A DNA stretch of 64,000 bases from an uncultured Paludibaculum sp. Lineage in GTDB: Bacteria; Acidobacteriota; Terriglobia; Bryobacterales; Bryobacteraceae. Within the stretch, counting starts at the first letter, position 1. Each line of letters begins with the position of its first letter. The stretch spans positions 1,054,001-1,118,000 of the forward strand of contig NZ_OY762267.1 in NCBI RefSeq assembly GCF_963665245.1, in the 5' to 3' direction. The notes beneath the pieces were generated by a model. That model was not told where the DNA came from. It was given only the letters and a program-made list of their open reading frames with translations, and did not search any database. A program made the position numbers and the translations under genes. This document shows positions 8,575 to 17,292 of this stretch, one piece after another.

Positions 8575-11500
8575 CAAGCTCGAACTCGTCGTCGAAGTCG
8601 ACACGAACAGGGCCAACGCGTCCATCAAGAGCGTCAACAGCAGCCTGTCCAGCATGGAAGCTGCGGCCGCCAAGAGTGCCCATGGCGCGGCGCAAGGGAT
8701 CGACGGGATGACGGCAGCGATGGTGAAGGGTGCCACGGCGGGCAACCTACTGGCCGACGCCATCAAGAGCGCGCTCGCCTGGGCGAAGGACTTCACCGTC
8801 GGTTCGATCATGATGGCGGCCGAGAATGCCAAGGCTGAGGCTTCGTTGAAGGCACTGGCGAAGGCGCACGGCCTGGGCGCGGAAACAGCCGCCCGGCAGG
8901 TCGGGGTCATCGAGGATATCGGCTTCGAGTACACCGAGGCGGCGCATGCGGTCCAGCGCTTGATCGTTGCCGACCTGGAACTGGCCAAGGCTCCGGGCTT
9001 GGCGAAGCTGGCCAAAGACGCGGCGGCAGTCCAGAACATCTCCGCCGGCGAGGCTCTCGATTCGATTGTCATGGCCATCGAGTCAGGCGCCTCCCGCGGA
9101 TTGCGCACCCTCGGGTTGTTCGTCGACTTCCAGAAAGAGACGCAGATCGCGCAGCTTCAACTCGGGCGTACCCTCACGGAGACCGAAGAGAAGCAGATCC
9201 GCTACAACGCGGTGATGCGCGAAGGCACGAAGATCCAGGGCGCGCATGCGGCGGCATCTCAGACCGTTGAAGGGCAACTTGGCGCGTTGCGGCGCGAGTT
9301 CAACAATCTGCGGGAAGACATCGGGGCCAAGTTTCAGGATGACCTCAGAGGCCTGATCGGTAACCTGCGCGGCTTGGTCGGCTGGCTGAAAGAAAACACC
9401 GATCTGCTCACGAAGTTCGGACAGGTGGCGCTCTGGGTCTCTGGCGTCCTGGCCTCCTATGCCCTGGCCGAAAAGATCATGGTGCTGGCGAAATCCATCG
9501 CCGCGCTGCAACTCGCCAGCTTGAACCCCTATGCACTGCTGGCGGTCGGCGTCCTGGGTGCTGGCTTTGCGGTCTACACGACCTGGAAAGACACCCAGGA
9601 TCAGTTGCAGGCACGCTATGACGACATGCGGCAGCAGGCTCTCCGCGATGATTTGATTCACGGCAGGACCAACGTCGATGCCCTCCGCAAGCAGGGGATG
9701 ACCGACGACAAGATCCGGGAACTCGTCACGGGCAAGCGGTGGCTGCCGGGAGAGCAGCCTTTCGAGTATGACGGCCCCAAACTGACCATCAAGACGTCCA
9801 ATGAGCCGGACCTTGAAGCGCTGAATCGGGCGGCCGACATCCGAAAGCGGCAGATGGAGGTCGAACGAGACAGTTTGCAGGCTGTGGCCGAGGCGCGCCG
9901 GCGTGGCCTGACCGGATTCGCTCGGGACATGGCCGAGGTCCAGGAGCAAGTGCGGAAGTGGACCACCTTCGTCGATGAGCGCGGCAACGAGCAGCGCATC
10001 TCGCTTACCCGGAAGGCGTGGGAGAACGTCATTGCCGAGCTGCGCGTCCGCCTGAGCAACTGGCAGAAGGAAGTGCAGGAGACGACGAAGAAGCAGCTGG
10101 CCGAGTATCTGGCAGCCGAAGAGGAAGCCGCCCGCCGGCGGTTGGAACTGGAAGCCCAGGTGTACGGTCAGCGTCTGGCCAACAACGAGGAGATTGCCAA
10201 GCGAAACCTGGATCACCTCGGGCAGATGCTTGGGATTGAGGAGCAGAGGGCCGGTCTGACCCGCGACGCGCAGCTCCGCGCGGTCGAGGCCGTCGATGCC
10301 CAGACGCTCGAGCAAAAGGTCGCGGTCGAACAGCGGAAGGCCTCGATCGAGATCGAGTACATCACGCGGGTCCATGAGATCCGTATGCGGTTGTTCGATC
10401 TCGAAACGTCGCGGATGGTGATCGAGGAAGAGGCGACGCTGAAGCGGCTGGGCTACCGCGCCGACGAAATCCAGGCGCGGATTGCGGAACTCACCGGGCA
10501 ACGCGACGAGATCCGACGCTTCCAGCAGGAGGCCGCGGATGCTTCGGTCCAGGGCGCCAAAGAGAATGCGGCGAACCGCCAGGCGCAGTTGGTGCGCGAC
10601 CAGAACCAGCGGATCTTCGAGTCCTTCAAACGACAAGCGGAAGGTGTGTTCGATGCACTGCTCACGAAATCGCAGTCCATCTGGTCCGCCATCGGCAACT
10701 CGCTCAAAACCGCCCTGCTGACCGCCATCAAGGATGTGGTGAGTTCGCGCGTGGCCGCCTTGCTGATGCAGTTGTTCACAGGCCAGAAGGTATCTTTCGC
10801 TCAACAGTCCGCGGGCGGTGGCGGGATCCTTGGCGGCCTCGGTGGAATGCTCGGCATTGGGGCGACGCCCGTCTTTGGTGGAGGCGGCATGCCTGGGGCG
10901 ACGCCACCGTTTGTTCCCAGCGGGAATCCGGGCGCGGGCAGCGTGTTTTCCAAGGCTGGCTGGGCTGGCTCGCTCGCGAACCTGAAGTCGTTTGCGGGCA
11001 TCGGCGGCAGCGTGCAGTTGGCGCCCGGTGTCGCGACAACGTGGGAAGCCGCTACCGCAGGCCAGAAGCTATCGGCCATCGGCAAGTCCAACGCCGCGCT
11101 GATGGGCGGAGCCATGCTCGCCATGTACGGGCTCCAGCGGGGCGGCGTGTCGGGACTGGCCATGACCACCGCTGGCGGAGCGCTGATCGGCTACAAATTC
11201 GGCGGCCCGGTCGGTGCGGCAATCGGCGCCGGCATTGGCGCTGTGGCCGGCCTGGTGCGGCTGTTCATTAAAGGGGCGCAGGAGAAGGCGCGGGAGAAGA
11301 TCAAGGCGACCTACGGCGTCGATATCAGCGATAAGGGCGTGCTGAAACAGATCGTGGACATCGCCAAGCAGGGCTTCGGCGGCAACCTCGACATGGCCAT
11401 CCGGAGCCAGCAAATCCGTGACCTGGTCGAGCTGTATGCCCTGTCGACGGGCCAAGGGACGTCAGGGCTGCCAGCGACGATGCGCCCAGTGTCGCTGCTC

Positions 11501-11764
11501 CAGCAGGGAGGGAGCCTGTTCCAGCAGAGTTCTGGCGGGCTCACGCTGGACCGGATTGGTGGCGGTGCGCCATCCGGGGCGGCTCCCACAGTGATCAACA
11601 TCACCGTGCCGGGTGCCAAGGAGTTCTTCGAGAAGGAAACGGTGCGGGTGGTTGTAGAGAATCCGCGCGCGGTGCAGTCCGCAACGATGGCAGCCACCAA
11701 GCAGAATGCCGGCCGGCGCGAGATGACGGGACTGCAACTCAGTCCGGGATTGATCGTGTCATGA
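8564..11764 (+). CDS. Tail tape measure protein
   Basis: A 1066-residue tape measure protein, which sets tail length and is ejected ahead of DNA. The N terminus (LELVVEVDTNRANASIKSVN) is the standard tape-measure opening. Two hydrophobic stretches lie near residues 285-315 and 320-340 (ALWVSGVLASYALAEKIMVL; ALLAVGVLGAGFAVYTTW). Residues about 420-700 are long coiled-coil-like charged helices, and the C terminus is Gly/Ala-rich with AAIGAGIGAVAGLVRLF near 885, likely a membrane-inserting segment. At about 0.15 nm per residue it predicts a tail near 150 nm. The start overlaps the G-T gene end, and the stop overlaps the next gene. Confidence 0.93.
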   Translation: MADNKLELVVEVDTNRANASIKSVNSSLSSMEAAAAKSAHGAAQGIDGMTAAMVKGATAGNLLADAIKSALAWAKDFTVGSIMMAAENAKAEASLKALAKAHGLGAETAARQVGVIEDIGFEYTEAAHAVQRLIVADLELAKAPGLAKLAKDAAAVQNISAGEALDSIVMAIESGASRGLRTLGLFVDFQKETQIAQLQLGRTLTETEEKQIRYNAVMREGTKIQGAHAAASQTVEGQLGALRREFNNLREDIGAKFQDDLRGLIGNLRGLVGWLKENTDLLTKFGQVALWVSGVLASYALAEKIMVLAKSIAALQLASLNPYALLAVGVLGAGFAVYTTWKDTQDQLQARYDDMRQQALRDDLIHGRTNVDALRKQGMTDDKIRELVTGKRWLPGEQPFEYDGPKLTIKTSNEPDLEALNRAADIRKRQMEVERDSLQAVAEARRRGLTGFARDMAEVQEQVRKWTTFVDERGNEQRISLTRKAWENVIAELRVRLSNWQKEVQETTKKQLAEYLAAEEEAARRRLELEAQVYGQRLANNEEIAKRNLDHLGQMLGIEEQRAGLTRDAQLRAVEAVDAQTLEQKVAVEQRKASIEIEYITRVHEIRMRLFDLETSRMVIEEEATLKRLGYRADEIQARIAELTGQRDEIRRFQQEAADASVQGAKENAANRQAQLVRDQNQRIFESFKRQAEGVFDALLTKSQSIWSAIGNSLKTALLTAIKDVVSSRVAALLMQLFTGQKVSFAQQSAGGGGILGGLGGMLGIGATPVFGGGGMPGATPPFVPSGNPGAGSVFSKAGWAGSLANLKSFAGIGGSVQLAPGVATTWEAATAGQKLSAIGKSNAALMGGAMLAMYGLQRGGVSGLAMTTAGGALIGYKFGGPVGAAIGAGIGAVAGLVRLFIKGAQEKAREKIKATYGVDISDKGVLKQIVDIAKQGFGGNLDMAIRSQQIRDLVELYALSTGQGTSGLPATMRPVSLLQQGGSLFQQSSGGLTLDRIGGGAPSGAAPTVINITVPGAKEFFEKETVRVVVENPRAVQSATMAATKQNAGRREMTGLQLSPGLIVS

Positions 11765-12207
11765 ACCGCCAGGAGCTCATCGAGAAGATCGCCCGCGCAA
11801 TCGCGGAGATGGAAGGGTTCTATGTCACAACGGCACACCCGACCCTTGCCCAGCGAAACGCGAATCCCGGAAACATCCGCCAGTGGCGGGACGGACGCGG
11901 CAGGGCGTATCCCACTCATCGCGGGTACGTCGACTTCGTCGCGTGGGCTTCCGCTCGGTTTCCCGGCTCCTCGCGCGAGGAAATGAGCCGTAAGGCGATC
12001 GACGAGGGCTGGCGCATCCTGCGCGTGTTGGTGGGCCAGTACCTCGACGGTCGCTACACGCAGGGCGTGCCGCCCACGGCAGAGGAGATGTTTCGCGTGT
12101 ATGCGCCTTCTGCCGATGGCAACCATCCGGCCAACTACGCGCGGTTCGTGGCTGACAGAGTCGGCGTGCGCTTTGGTCAGCGACTGATCGACATGGTGAC
12201 CGCCTAA
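11761..12207 (+). CDS. Phage virion protein, putative peptidoglycan-acting, 148 aa
   Basis: A 148-residue protein with NPGNIRQWRD, YPTHRGYVDF and a closing YAPSADGNHPANYARFVADR motif. This combination is seen in phage structural/lysozyme-like proteins that may open the cell wall during DNA entry. No clear catalytic residue can be fixed from sequence alone, so enzyme activity is inferred. It overlaps the tape measure stop by four bases. A diverged copy of its 3' end lies at 13779-13886, beyond the cargo gene. Confidence 0.6.
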   Translation: MNRQELIEKIARAIAEMEGFYVTTAHPTLAQRNANPGNIRQWRDGRGRAYPTHRGYVDFVAWASARFPGSSREEMSRKAIDEGWRILRVLVGQYLDGRYTQGVPPTAEEMFRVYAPSADGNHPANYARFVADRVGVRFGQRLIDMVTA

Positions 12208-12290
12208 TGCCCGGCTCAGTCCAGAACGCCGCTCCGGCAACGGTCCTACCGCACAGCCTGTGCCGCGCATTCGCCCACGAGCGCGGCTAT
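12207..12290 (+). pseudogene. 5' fragment of the 133-aa tail gene (left junction copy)
   Basis: The first 28 codons (MPGSVQNAAPATVLPHSLC...) match the start of the intact tail gene at 13886, with roughly 83% base identity by eye. After about 12290 the similarity ends and the frame runs into unrelated sequence to 12461. The piece marks the left edge of the inserted cargo. Its start overlaps the stop of the upstream virion gene just as at the right copy. Confidence 0.7.
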
Positions 12291-12377
12291 TTGTGGAGAT
12301 TGCGCAAAACGCATACAGGTGATTCACAACCCCACGTGCTACTGGTCGGGTATTCAGTCGATTCACCGTCTGGCGGC

Positions 12378-13724
12378 CTAGCCAGCCGTCATTTCGTAGC
12401 GAATTTGAAGAACCTCTCGGTCTCGAACGCCGGACTCCCGAAGGGTGGTTGTGCCATCTAACCTTCTGTCTTGTGTCTTGCTGAAAAGGTGCCCAACGAG
12501 CGGGCGTCCATCCGACAGGGTAGTCGGCAAACCGAGCTTCTCATGCAGCCTGGGTAAGAGCCGTTCGACTCGAATATCAAGTGGAAGTTCACAGGTGTAC
12601 CGGGAGCCTTCGCAGGTGATTTCGATCGTAACTGTGATCGTTTCGGTTTGAGGCGATGAAACACCGATCTCTGAGTCAACTGCGGCTCCCTTCTCGCCAT
12701 CCGGCCCGTCGCCCCGCCTCCCACGTGTCATTGGAGCTGGCTTGAGGGTCTGAACTATCTCTGCCAAATTTGATTCAAGAATTGATTGGAGCTCCTTGGC
12801 GGTCTGGGTATACTGAGTCGCCTCATCGTCGCTGTCGCGATAGACCCAAGGGTCTGCAACGTCGCCTTCGAGTCCGAAGTAGGGCTTCAGGACATGGATC
12901 TTGCTCCAATCTGCACTGGCTTGTTGAGCAGAAAGCGCCTTCTGCAAAACGCCATGGAGGCTGTGGTCCATTAACAGGATCAAGTCAGCCTCTGCCACAA
13001 GCTTCGGACTGAGCCGAACGGCGCGGTGATCGGAAAGGAGATCCTTGCCGAACAAAGTCCGGATGGCCTGCCGCGCGCCCGGGGATGCTCCGGGTAGGCT
13101 CGGCTCATATCCGGCGGCCGATAGGACACGGAGCCGATACTCTGGAGGGTTGCTCTCCAATAAATGCTGTGCTATCGCCTTTGCCATTGCGCATCGGCAA
13201 GTGCCCCCAGCGCTGACAAAAATCAGAAGGCGTTCGTCGGGCCGCTTCGCAATTCCAATATTAGCCAACCACCTCCGAACCTGATGCTCGATGGTCTCCT
13301 GGATGTGAAAGGCGTCGAATTCGGAGTACAGATAGCCCGACAAATCTGTCTGGAGCGCAGGAAGACGCCTCTCCTTGAGCAGGAGGCACTTTTTCCCCTG
13401 GCCGCGCATGTAGCCGAGTTCCAGGCTGACATTAGGGTTGATGTCCCGTTCGTCGATTTGCTCGAACACAGCGATGCCGAAACCACAAGCATTCATACAG
13501 GCTTCGACGTTGTCCCACAGCTGAGGTAGATAATCGCACTCGTCAGCCCGAACAAGGTTCAGCGAGTACTCAGCCAGAACGGTCGCGATTGTCTGCCCTA
13601 TTTGGCTGTGGTGCTCCGTGGGTCTGAACCGCATCATCAGGAACACATTCGATCTAGGGTTGGGGTACCTCAGCAGTACAGGGTTCGCCATGCTGTTCAT
13701 GAGAATCTGACCAAACAAGATCAT
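12378..13724 (-). CDS. Cargo protein: TIR-like + LMW-phosphatase-like + ubiquitin-like domains
   Basis: A 448-residue protein and the only minus-strand gene in the prophage. Residues about 25-155 look like a TIR-like nucleotide-processing domain: NVFLMMRF, a helical middle, then NPNVSLELGYM, whose Glu102 sits where such domains keep a catalytic Glu. Residues 165-325 follow the low-molecular-weight phosphatase fold: FVSAGGTCRCAMA (P-loop, normally CxxxxxR[ST]), SAAGYEPSLPGASPGA, ADLILLMD and DPW (Asp291, general acid). The nucleophile position is Ser171 instead of Cys, so classical phosphatase activity is unlikely. Residues 360-446 are a beta-grasp ubiquitin-like tail (SDGRPLVGHLFSKTQDRRL, then EVLQIRYEMTAG). 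A linker at 328-360 is polar. The true start could be ATG 13724, 13700 or 13691; none has a strong ribosome-binding site. Likely role: anti-phage or superinfection defence. This is inference. Confidence 0.75.
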   Translation of the reverse strand: MILFGQILMNSMANPVLLRYPNPRSNVFLMMRFRPTEHHSQIGQTIATVLAEYSLNLVRADECDYLPQLWDNVEACMNACGFGIAVFEQIDERDINPNVSLELGYMRGQGKKCLLLKERRLPALQTDLSGYLYSEFDAFHIQETIEHQVRRWLANIGIAKRPDERLLIFVSAGGTCRCAMAKAIAQHLLESNPPEYRLRVLSAAGYEPSLPGASPGARQAIRTLFGKDLLSDHRAVRLSPKLVAEADLILLMDHSLHGVLQKALSAQQASADWSKIHVLKPYFGLEGDVADPWVYRDSDDEATQYTQTAKELQSILESNLAEIVQTLKPAPMTRGRRGDGPDGEKGAAVDSEIGVSSPQTETITVTIEITCEGSRYTCELPLDIRVERLLPRLHEKLGLPTTLSDGRPLVGHLFSKTQDRRLDGTTTLRESGVRDREVLQIRYEMTAG

Positions 13725-13778
13725 ACCCCAGTGCTACCAGATCAAGGCATGTCAACAGTGCATTCTCCATTCGAACTC

Positions 13779-13886
13779 TCGCTGCTGGCGTCAGATGCCA
13801 GTCATCCCGCGAGCCATGCGCGAGTCGTCGCGGTGAAGCTCGGCGCGCGCCCGAACCAGCGACTGCTCGACTTGGTGAATGCCTGA
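13779..13886 (+). pseudogene. 3' fragment of the 148-aa virion gene (right junction copy)
   Basis: In the frame ending at 13886, the last 35 residues (ASHPASHARVVAVKLGARPN then QRLLDLVNA) match the C terminus of the gene at 11761-12207. The rest of the gene is absent. It abuts the intact tail gene in the same overlapping way as the left copy, so about 190 bases of gene junction occur on both sides of the cargo gene. Confidence 0.7.
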
Positions 13887-14287
13887 TGCCCGGCTCGGTC
13901 TTGAACGCCGCTCCGGCTACCGTCCTGCCGAACAGCCTGTGCCGCGCATTTGTACATGAGCGAGGGTATCCAGTCCTCGATAACGAGTACCGCAACGGAG
14001 AATCGCAGCGATCGGCCCAGGCTTCGAACAGCCGGAAGCGTTGGCGTCTCGCGAAACGGCTGACGCCTGCGCAGCTCGCAGCACTCCGCGATTTCTACGA
14101 CGCCCGCAAGGGCCCGATCGAACCGTTCTACTTCTACGACCCGTATGAGACGAACCCGAAGTTCTCGCACGATCCGACCGGCCAGGATGTCGCCGGCCGC
14201 TACTCCGTCCGCTTTGCCGGCGAGTGGAGCCAGACGGTCTCCCTCGGCCGCGCGGACGTTTCCATTGAACTGATCGAGGTGGCCTGA
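13886..14287 (+). CDS. Minor tail protein, 133 aa
   Basis: A 133-residue protein with RWRLAKRLTPAQLAALRDFY and GPIEPFYFYDPYE, then GRYSVRFAGEWSQT. This matches the DUF2460-like pattern of distal tail proteins that link the tube to the tip; the large tail gene at 17556 begins with a related stretch (RDPDRIALRNFWETKYGPYG). Its first 28 codons are duplicated at 12207. Role in the tail tip is inferred from pattern and position. Confidence 0.65.
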   Translation: MPGSVLNAAPATVLPNSLCRAFVHERGYPVLDNEYRNGESQRSAQASNSRKRWRLAKRLTPAQLAALRDFYDARKGPIEPFYFYDPYETNPKFSHDPTGQDVAGRYSVRFAGEWSQTVSLGRADVSIELIEVA

Positions 14288-14289
14288 AC

Positions 14290-14688
14290 ATGCCCGGCAA
14301 ATCGCAAGCTCACACTGACGCCGTTCTGAACGTCTTGCGCGGGACGACGCTCAATGGCGTGTCGCCCTACGTGGGTCTGTTCTCCGCGGCGCCCGCCAAT
14401 GACGCCGCCGCAGGCACGGAGCTCGCCGGAAACGGCTACCAACGCCAGGCTGCCACGTTCGGCGCGCCAGCAACCGACACCGGCAACGTGCGGAAGCTCG
14501 TCAACACGAACAACATCTCCTTCGGACCGGCCACGGCAGCCTGGCTCCAGGCGGTCGCCTTCGGCATCTTCGACGCGCAGACGAACGGCGCCCTCCTCTA
14601 TTGGGACGTGCTGCCGACACCCAAGACGGTGGAACAGGACGACTACGGGCAGTTCGCGCCAGGCGCGTTGGTCGTGAAGGAAGACTGA
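14290..14688 (+). CDS. Phage tail fibre-family protein, 132 aa
   Basis: A 132-residue protein with the pattern common to a small tail-fibre family: NTNNISFGPATAAWLQAVAF, GIFDAQTNGALLYW, then a PKTVEQDDYGQFAPGALVV ending. It likely forms part of the tail tip. The ATG follows the previous stop by two bases. Confidence 0.7.
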   Translation: MPGKSQAHTDAVLNVLRGTTLNGVSPYVGLFSAAPANDAAAGTELAGNGYQRQAATFGAPATDTGNVRKLVNTNNISFGPATAAWLQAVAFGIFDAQTNGALLYWDVLPTPKTVEQDDYGQFAPGALVVKED

Positions 14689-14689
14689 C

Positions 14690-15109
14690 ATGCCCGACAA
14701 CATCGACATTTCACCCGGCGCAGGTGCGACGGTCGCCACCGACCAGGTTGTCAGCGGGCGACACTACCAGCGGGTGAAGCTCTCCGACGGTGCCGAGGGA
14801 TCGGAGAGCCACGCCAGCGTACGCGCCGACGGCACGCAGGAGGTTAGCCTCTCCGACCTGAACGCCGCCCTGTACGCGATCCTGGAGGCCATCACGCGCC
14901 CGATGTCGCAGGATCCTGGCACCGGCCGTCAGCGCGTACTCCTCGACGCCATCACGGCCAGCCTCACCCTCGCGACTGTCTCCACCGTGACGACGGTCAG
15001 TACCGTGACGAACCAAACCCAGATGGGCGGCTTCCCCATCCTGGACGTGCTCCTGAAACCCACCGACCGCAATCTGTGGAACAACTCCGTGCGACAGAGG
15101 ATCATCTGA
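14690..15109 (+). CDS. Phage tail-region protein, unknown, 139 aa
   Basis: A 139-residue protein with no domain I recognise. The N-terminal half is polar and beta-like (VVSGRHYQRVKLSDGAEGS), and the C-terminal part has a Thr/Val-rich run (ATVSTVTTVSTVTNQTQ) that may form a fibrous segment. It sits between two tail-fibre-type genes and its stop overlaps the next start (TGATG at 15107), which supports a structural role. Confidence 0.6.
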   Translation: MPDNIDISPGAGATVATDQVVSGRHYQRVKLSDGAEGSESHASVRADGTQEVSLSDLNAALYAILEAITRPMSQDPGTGRQRVLLDAITASLTLATVSTVTTVSTVTNQTQMGGFPILDVLLKPTDRNLWNNSVRQRII

Positions 15110-16656
15110 TGCCCACGACTCTCGGCTTCAAGCCGCTCATCGACCTTCCGGAGTGGCGGCCCATCGCCAACGCTCCAGCGGCATCCGGCGCGGGCACGCA
15201 GTTGGTGGCCGGGCTCCGCAACAACAGCGACCGCGGAGCGTACGTGTTTCTGCTGGCGAGCAATACCGGCTTGCACGCCTACGATGTCGAAGACGACGAC
15301 TGGTTCACGCTCGCATCACCCGCCCTGGCCGGCACATTCGGCGCGGGTGCCGGGGCGGTGATGATGCCCACGCAGGGGCCGCGCGGAACGTTGGCTGCCG
15401 GAGCCACAACCTCGAGCGTCGTCCTGAACACCGCGCTTCCCGCCGCCGTTGCGCCGAATCAACTGGCGAACAAGGGCAACAGCAACGGCCACAAGATCCG
15501 GATCATCGGCAACAGCGCCGGCGGATCGGGGAAGACTGAGGAACGCTACATCATCGGCAACACCGGCGGTACCACTCCGACACTGTACTTGGACTCGCCC
15601 CTGTCCTTCACGCCTGCCGCCGGTGATGCCTACGAGATCCTCTCGGGACGCCTGTACCTGCTGGGTGCTGGCACGCTGGCGGCTGGCGTCTGGAAGTACT
15701 ACGACCTCGCCACCAACTCGTTTTCCGGCAACCTCGCGACAACGAACCTGCCCGCCACCATCAACACCGACTCCAGCTTCGTCGGGCTGGACGAGTCCTA
15801 CGTGCCCTTCGATGCGAATCCCGGTGACGGCTACTTCGGCCAGTTGACGGCGACGGCAGCCACGGCGAGTACGATCACAGGCCAGGCGGCCAACGGCGAT
15901 GCCTCAGTGCTCGCCAACGAATATCGGAACTTCCAGATCCGGATCGTCCAGGACACGGTGAACCCGACAGCCGTGGGTCAGCGCCGCAACATCGCCTCTC
16001 ACACGGCGGGCCCTTCGGCGGTCTACACGGTATCGGGCAACTGGACGGTGACGCCGTCGTCGAGCGCGGTCTTCGTCATCGAGAACAACGGCGATCGCAT
16101 CCTGCTCTGGTCTTCGGCAAACGCGAACACTTTCACCTACAACATCACGGCGAATGCCTGGGACACGTCGACGTTTGGCGCGCGTCCCGCCGCCATGGGC
16201 GCGGGTTGCGTATCGTGCGCATCGTTCTTCATGCGGCCCGATGCGGCGAAGCAGGCCCGCCACAGTTACATCTTCAGCTTCCGCGGCGGTAACGTCGCCA
16301 CGCTGGACCTGTTTGACATCGCGGGCGGCGCCAACGGCCTGTGGACCGGAGCGATCGCCTATGGGGGGTCCGGCGGCGTGTTGTTCACCACCGGCAGCAC
16401 CATCACCCCGGATCCTTACACCGGGAATGGGCGCTTCGCATTCGTCAGCTACAACGGCGGCCAGCGCTGTCTGAAGTTCGATGTGAAGAACCGGGTCCTC
16501 AGCCCGGCATTCTACATGCGCTACCCACAGGGAACGGCAGCGGTGGGACAGCGCATGGCGACGGCTATGTTCGTGGACGGAGCGACGAAGCTCGTGTTCA
16601 TCCTCCTGCAGCGCATGGGCGGCGCGGAGGTCTTCGAGATGGCAGTCCAGAAGTAG
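15109..16656 (+). CDS. Phage tail protein, beta-propeller-like, 515 aa
   Basis: A 515-residue beta-rich protein (Asn, Thr, Gly and Ala rich). Stretches such as RLYLLGAGTLAAGVWKYYDL, GDRILLWSSANANTFTYNIT and KLVFILLQRMGGAEVFEMAV recur like the blades of a kelch/propeller domain, but I cannot fix the repeat number. I start at ATG 15109, where it overlaps the previous stop, although the frame is open to an ATG at 15076. Probably part of the tail tip or a receptor-binding structure. Confidence 0.65.
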   Translation: MPTTLGFKPLIDLPEWRPIANAPAASGAGTQLVAGLRNNSDRGAYVFLLASNTGLHAYDVEDDDWFTLASPALAGTFGAGAGAVMMPTQGPRGTLAAGATTSSVVLNTALPAAVAPNQLANKGNSNGHKIRIIGNSAGGSGKTEERYIIGNTGGTTPTLYLDSPLSFTPAAGDAYEILSGRLYLLGAGTLAAGVWKYYDLATNSFSGNLATTNLPATINTDSSFVGLDESYVPFDANPGDGYFGQLTATAATASTITGQAANGDASVLANEYRNFQIRIVQDTVNPTAVGQRRNIASHTAGPSAVYTVSGNWTVTPSSSAVFVIENNGDRILLWSSANANTFTYNITANAWDTSTFGARPAAMGAGCVSCASFFMRPDAAKQARHSYIFSFRGGNVATLDLFDIAGGANGLWTGAIAYGGSGGVLFTTGSTITPDPYTGNGRFAFVSYNGGQRCLKFDVKNRVLSPAFYMRYPQGTAAVGQRMATAMFVDGATKLVFILLQRMGGAEVFEMAVQK

Positions 16657-16662
16657 GATCCG

Positions 16663-17292
16663 ATGTCACTCCTTCTGCTGTTCCGACGCGGGGCGAGAGT
16701 CAACGCACTGGAAGGGGTGCTATGCGGACAGGCAGCCGGCAATGGCAGCTTCATGGTTGTGCGGCGCCTGGCGGGGCCTGCGATCGGGTTGGCTGAAGCG
16801 CGCGGCACGCTGGTGCGACGGCGGGCATTCGCAGGCGCAGGTGATGGCCTGGGCAACACCACCGGCTCCCTGGCGGCAGTTCGGACCATCTCGGCCCACG
16901 CTACTGCGACTGCGCAGGTTTCCGCGCACCTGACTGCGCTTCGTGGGCTCCATGGCCTCGCAGCAGGGCTGGCCACCCTGGGCGCACAGTTGGCCCGTGT
17001 GCGACCGCTGGCCGCCCAGGCGACGGGTGCGTCGTTCCTGCTGGGCCCGCTCAGCGGCGTGCGGGGCCTGTCGGGGGCCGCCGCCGGTTGGGCGCAGGCC
17101 CTCGCTGCCTTCTTGTCCGCCGAACTCACGCCAGCACACCGGAGATTCTCTGTCCGGCGAGAGTCACGGACGCTGGTCGTGGACTTCGAGTTTCGCAGCG
17201 TCGTCGTCCGGCGCGAGCAGCGAGAGCTGGCCGCAGGCAGGGAGGATCGCACCCTCGCTGTGCAGGTGGAGACCCGGAGTATCGACGCATGA
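16663..17292 (+). CDS. Repeat-containing small tail-region protein, 209 aa
   Basis: A 209-residue Ala/Gly/Arg/Leu-rich protein. Residues about 30-155 repeat roughly every 24 residues with the theme R-x-LAG-A-x-G-A...G-x-L-x-x-VR (for instance VRRLAGPAIGLAEARGTLVR and VRPLAAQATGASFLLGPLSG). The C-terminal 50 residues switch to charged beta-like repeats (RRESRTLVVDFEFRSVVVRR; RREQRELAAGREDRTLAVQV). I recognise no family. The stop overlaps the next start (ATGA), so it belongs to the tail operon. Confidence 0.6.
   Translation: MSLLLLFRRGARVNALEGVLCGQAAGNGSFMVVRRLAGPAIGLAEARGTLVRRRAFAGAGDGLGNTTGSLAAVRTISAHATATAQVSAHLTALRGLHGLAAGLATLGAQLARVRPLAAQATGASFLLGPLSGVRGLSGAAAGWAQALAAFLSAELTPAHRRFSVRRESRTLVVDFEFRSVVVRREQRELAAGREDRTLAVQVETRSIDA

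Noticed and set aside
9083..10804. 573-codon open frame on the minus strand
   Set aside because: Antisense to the tape measure gene, with no start signal and a Leu/Arg/Gly composition typical of mirror frames.
13720..13755. TTGACA (minus strand, 13755-13750) and TATGAT (13725-13720) as the cargo promoter
   Set aside because: The two hexamers are 24 bases apart, too far for a standard sigma-70 promoter, so I do not claim it.
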